Below are positions 15,071-16,825 of a stretch of DNA of 16,825 nt, one piece after another. The first letter of the stretch is position 1. Each line of letters starts with the position of its first letter. The position numbers and the translations under genes were made by a program. This stretch comes from an uncultured Eubacteriales bacterium (GTDB taxonomy: Bacteria > Bacillota > Clostridia > Oscillospirales > QAMX01), in contig URVL01000036.1 in NCBI GenBank assembly GCA_900551265.1, positions 1 to 16,825 of the forward strand. Reading direction: 5' to 3'. The notes under the pieces are model-generated. The model ran no database searches. It was not told the origin of the DNA and saw nothing but the letters and a program-made list of their open reading frames with translations.

Positions 15071-15098
15071 GGTGTCCAGCTTGTTCCTGCAATTTCCC
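15071..15098 (+). mobile_element. Possible right end of the IS30 relic
   Basis: GGTGTCCAGCTTGTT followed by CCTGCAATTTCCC lies about 50 bp after the transposase remnant. It resembles the GTGTTGCACTTG...TGCAATTT pattern often found at this side of clostridial IS30 elements. No matching left end was found. Confidence 0.35.
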
Positions 15099-15302
15099 AA
15101 AATAATATTATTGCTTACATTGCTTAAAAAGAGGAAAACATAAAACTGTGTTCAAATGTATTCGCCACCAAAACCCTATACTACCGCGGTCCCAAGGTCT
15201 ACCCTGGGGGCCAATTCTAAAATAAAGCATGTAGAAGCGGGGCTTGTCAATAGAAATATAGCGCGATAAGAGACCTGTTGACACTCCTCCAAGAAACAAA
15301 AC

Positions 15303-16577
15303 TCAATTATTTTCCAGCATAATATGAATGATTTCGCGATCCGTTTCACGCATTCCTTCACGCCCCATGCGGCTGACGTTGGCAATGGTATTTTCTACGC
15401 CTTTTGTAACGATGCCATCGCCTCCATAAAATTGCTTTCCGTTCCTGTACATCTGCCAACCCAGAATTCCGGAGTCCACCGCGCAGGCAATTTTCGCAGC
15501 GCAGGAGGGTTTTGCTCCGTCACACACCATCCCAGACAAAATCGCCAAGGAATTCACCAATGTGTGCGCTACTGCGGAAAGATCCCCGCCATGAAGCCAC
15601 GCTACTGCGGCTCCGGCCGCGCAGCCCGCGCTTACTGCTCCACAGTATGCGGACAGGCAGCCAATACCGGTCTTCAAGTGAATGGTGAGCAAATTGGAAA
15701 GCAACAGCGCACGGTGCAGTGTCTCCCGTTCTATTCCCAGCTCCTGCGCGTACTCAATCACGGGCAGGCTGGCCGTAAGCCCCTGGTTCCCGCTTCCTGA
15801 ATTGATGACAACCGGGAGCTCACAGCCACTCATTCTTGCATCCGAGCCCGCGGCGGCGGCAGCCGCAGCGCGCGTTTTTATGCTTTCATCTGTTCCGCGC
15901 AGCGTCGCACCGATCCCCGCGCCCCATTTTCCTGTCAAGCCTTCATCTCGTATCGCACTGTTGTATTCTATTTGACGTTCCAGAAGCTCCCAGGTCGCAT
16001 CCAAAGGTGCTTCTGTCGCATAAGCATAGATGTCCTCCACATTCAGCCGCGCGTAAGCGGCACTTTTTTCTGCTGTACCCTGTGCGGATGCACTGTACAG
16101 CACTTTCCCGTTTTTCTCGCGCAGCACTACATTTGTGTGCCCTCCTGTGATTTGTACACGGGCGCTGTCTGCTCCAGCAGATGCTTCTACGAGGATATCA
16201 AACACCTCGTCTCCCTGGGCCGGTGTTACGTTGACTGCACATTGCTCTAAAAATGTGCGAATCGCCGCGCGCTGCACATCATCTACCTGGGCGATCACCT
16301 CCAGCCGTTTGTCCGCACAGCCCGCCACTGAACCTGCCGCTATAGCTGCGCGCAGTCCCTTAAGGCCACCCGTATTCGGCACAACAGCACTTTTTGCATT
16401 CTTGATGATATTGTGGCTGACCGTGAGTTCCAATTGCTGTGGGAGTGCGCCCAACGTCTCCCGTGCAAGTGCGCCCGCATACGCGATCGCAATCGGTTCC
16501 GTGCATCCCATTGCCGGGACCAGCTCCTCCGCAAGGATCTCTTCATATGCACGGCATGTCTGTACACTGCATCCCAT
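15303..16577 (-). CDS. L-cysteine desulfidase / serine dehydratase alpha-like protein (UPF0597, CdsB/YhaM-type)
   Basis: This 424-residue member of the UPF0597 family comprises [4Fe-4S] enzymes that break L-cysteine (in some members perhaps other amino acids) into pyruvate, ammonia and sulfide. The N-terminus has the hallmark PAMGCTEP with Cys25. The middle has INSGSGNQG (258-266). The C-terminal half carries the cysteine-rich segments GIGCLSAYCGAVSAGC (Cys307, Cys312, Cys319) and MVCDGAKPSC (Cys352, Cys359), which supply cluster ligands as in serine dehydratase. I start at the ATG at 16577, with AAGG and GGAG 4-8 nt upstream; the longer frame to 16700 runs through a terminator and the end of another gene. 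The gene begins only 24 bp after that terminator and no separate promoter is evident, so it may rely on read-through. Its link to sugar catabolism is unclear. Confidence 0.9.
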   Translation of the reverse strand: MGCSVQTCRAYEEILAEELVPAMGCTEPIAIAYAGALARETLGALPQQLELTVSHNIIKNAKSAVVPNTGGLKGLRAAIAAGSVAGCADKRLEVIAQVDDVQRAAIRTFLEQCAVNVTPAQGDEVFDILVEASAGADSARVQITGGHTNVVLREKNGKVLYSASAQGTAEKSAAYARLNVEDIYAYATEAPLDATWELLERQIEYNSAIRDEGLTGKWGAGIGATLRGTDESIKTRAAAAAAAGSDARMSGCELPVVINSGSGNQGLTASLPVIEYAQELGIERETLHRALLLSNLLTIHLKTGIGCLSAYCGAVSAGCAAGAAVAWLHGGDLSAVAHTLVNSLAILSGMVCDGAKPSCAAKIACAVDSGILGWQMYRNGKQFYGGDGIVTKGVENTIANVSRMGREGMRETDREIIHIMLENN

Positions 16578-16600
16578 TCTCTCTCCGCCTTTCGCTGCTT

Positions 16601-16634
16601 CAAAAAGGACGGCGCTTGTATATCCGCGCCGTCC
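16601..16634 (-). terminator. Intrinsic terminator between the partial TIM-barrel gene and the desulfidase gene
   Basis: GGACGGCGC and GCGCCGTCC (16607-16615 and 16626-16634) form a perfect 9-bp stem with a 10-nt loop. On the minus strand it is followed by TTTTTG. It lies 18 bp after the upstream stop and 24 bp before the desulfidase start, so it can end the upstream message or attenuate the downstream gene. Confidence 0.85.
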
Positions 16635-16651
16635 CCTCCTATTTTGTGCCG

Positions 16652-16825
16652 TTATGGACAGCACAGCTCTCTTGCCTTTTTCAAGCTTGCCGCCAGACAT
16701 ACAAAGGGGTCTCTATCGCAAAGCTCCTGCCCCACGGTAAACCATTCTGCACCCGCTTGTGACGCCGTCTTGGTCCAAGACGGCAGATCAAACAAGCCTT
16801 CTCCCAGCGGGCATTCCTCGCGCCG
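16652..16825 (-). CDS. C-terminal part of a sugar phosphate isomerase/epimerase-like TIM barrel, cut by the window edge
   Basis: The minus strand is open from the window edge to the stop at 16652-16654, giving the last 57 residues of a protein. It reads LGEGLFDLPSW, then GAEWFTVGQELCDRDPF, then VCLAASLKKA. By eye about 23 of 53 positions equal the C-terminus of the second tandem TIM barrel (12029-12853), including GEG, the GQE signature and C-x-x-DPF-x-CL. It shares with that protein the Gly in place of the usual active-site Glu, so it probably belongs to the same subfamily. A terminator follows 18 bp later. It overlaps a spurious upstream extension of the desulfidase frame, but the similarity shows which frame is real. 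The N-terminal part lies outside the window. Confidence 0.8.
   Translation of the reverse strand, partial: RREECPLGEGLFDLPSWTKTASQAGAEWFTVGQELCDRDPFVCLAASLKKARELCCP

Noticed and set aside
16764..16784. Perfect 10-bp palindrome GCCGTCTTGG-T-CCAAGACGGC
   Set aside because: It lies inside the coding frame of the partial TIM-barrel gene, has no T-run, and its codons read normally, so a regulatory role is not supported.
1..16825. CRISPR arrays, tRNA and rRNA genes, riboswitches
   Set aside because: No regularly spaced repeats, no tRNA T-loop or cloverleaf patterns, no rRNA-like segments and no recognisable riboswitch core were seen on reading both strands.

Overview
The window looks like a chromosomal stretch from a low-to-mid GC Gram-positive anaerobe, most likely a gut-type Clostridia. 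The signs are strong AGGAGG-type ribosome binding sites, a lipoprotein solute-binding protein, a sugar ABC importer without its own ATPase, IS3 and IS30 relics, and an oxygen-sensitive Fe-S desulfidase-like enzyme. The taxonomic placement is inference from style, not from a marker gene.

Layout. 1-585: the 3' end of a decayed IS3-family element. 586-930: a gap with a terminator hairpin and a -10 element. 931-2382 (+): an M81/MlrC-like metallopeptidase with its own strong terminator. 8883 down to 2449 (-): a six-gene catabolic operon, in transcription order a sugar-binding lipoprotein, a Gfo/Idh/MocA oxidoreductase, two CUT1 ABC permeases, a sugar phosphate isomerase/epimerase-like TIM barrel and a YitT-family membrane protein. 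9207-10163 (+): a divergent AraC-family regulator. 10164-11194: about 1 kb without a recognisable gene, ending in a well-formed promoter. 11195-12853 (+): two tandem TIM-barrel genes, closed by a bidirectional terminator. 12926-13723 (-): a further TIM-barrel gene. 13724-15302: mostly debris, including an IS30-family transposase pseudogene. 15303-16577 (-): an L-cysteine desulfidase/UPF0597-family protein. 16652-16825 (-): the C-terminus of yet another TIM-barrel protein, cut by the window edge.

How it may work together. An unidentified sugar or glycoside would be captured by the lipoprotein and imported by the two permeases with an ATPase encoded elsewhere. It would then be processed by a NAD(P)-dependent Gfo/Idh/MocA dehydrogenase and a set of xylose-isomerase-like TIM barrels. 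That pairing is known from pathways that oxidise a sugar and then eliminate, hydrate or epimerise it (levoglucosan, C-glycosides, inositols), but the substrate cannot be read from the sequence.

The most interesting result is regulatory. The lipoprotein promoter and the tandem TIM-barrel promoter, on either side of the AraC gene and pointing in opposite directions, each carry a similar box of about 24 bp (TTTTTG...GCGCAACT) ending exactly 7 bp before a -35 element with a 17-bp spacer. This suggests that the AraC protein co-activates both units as one regulon. The second most interesting result is that the second tandem TIM barrel, and the partial one at the right edge, have replaced canonical metal-site residues and share a G-Q-E signature. 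They may form a distinct, possibly non-metal or partner-type, subfamily.
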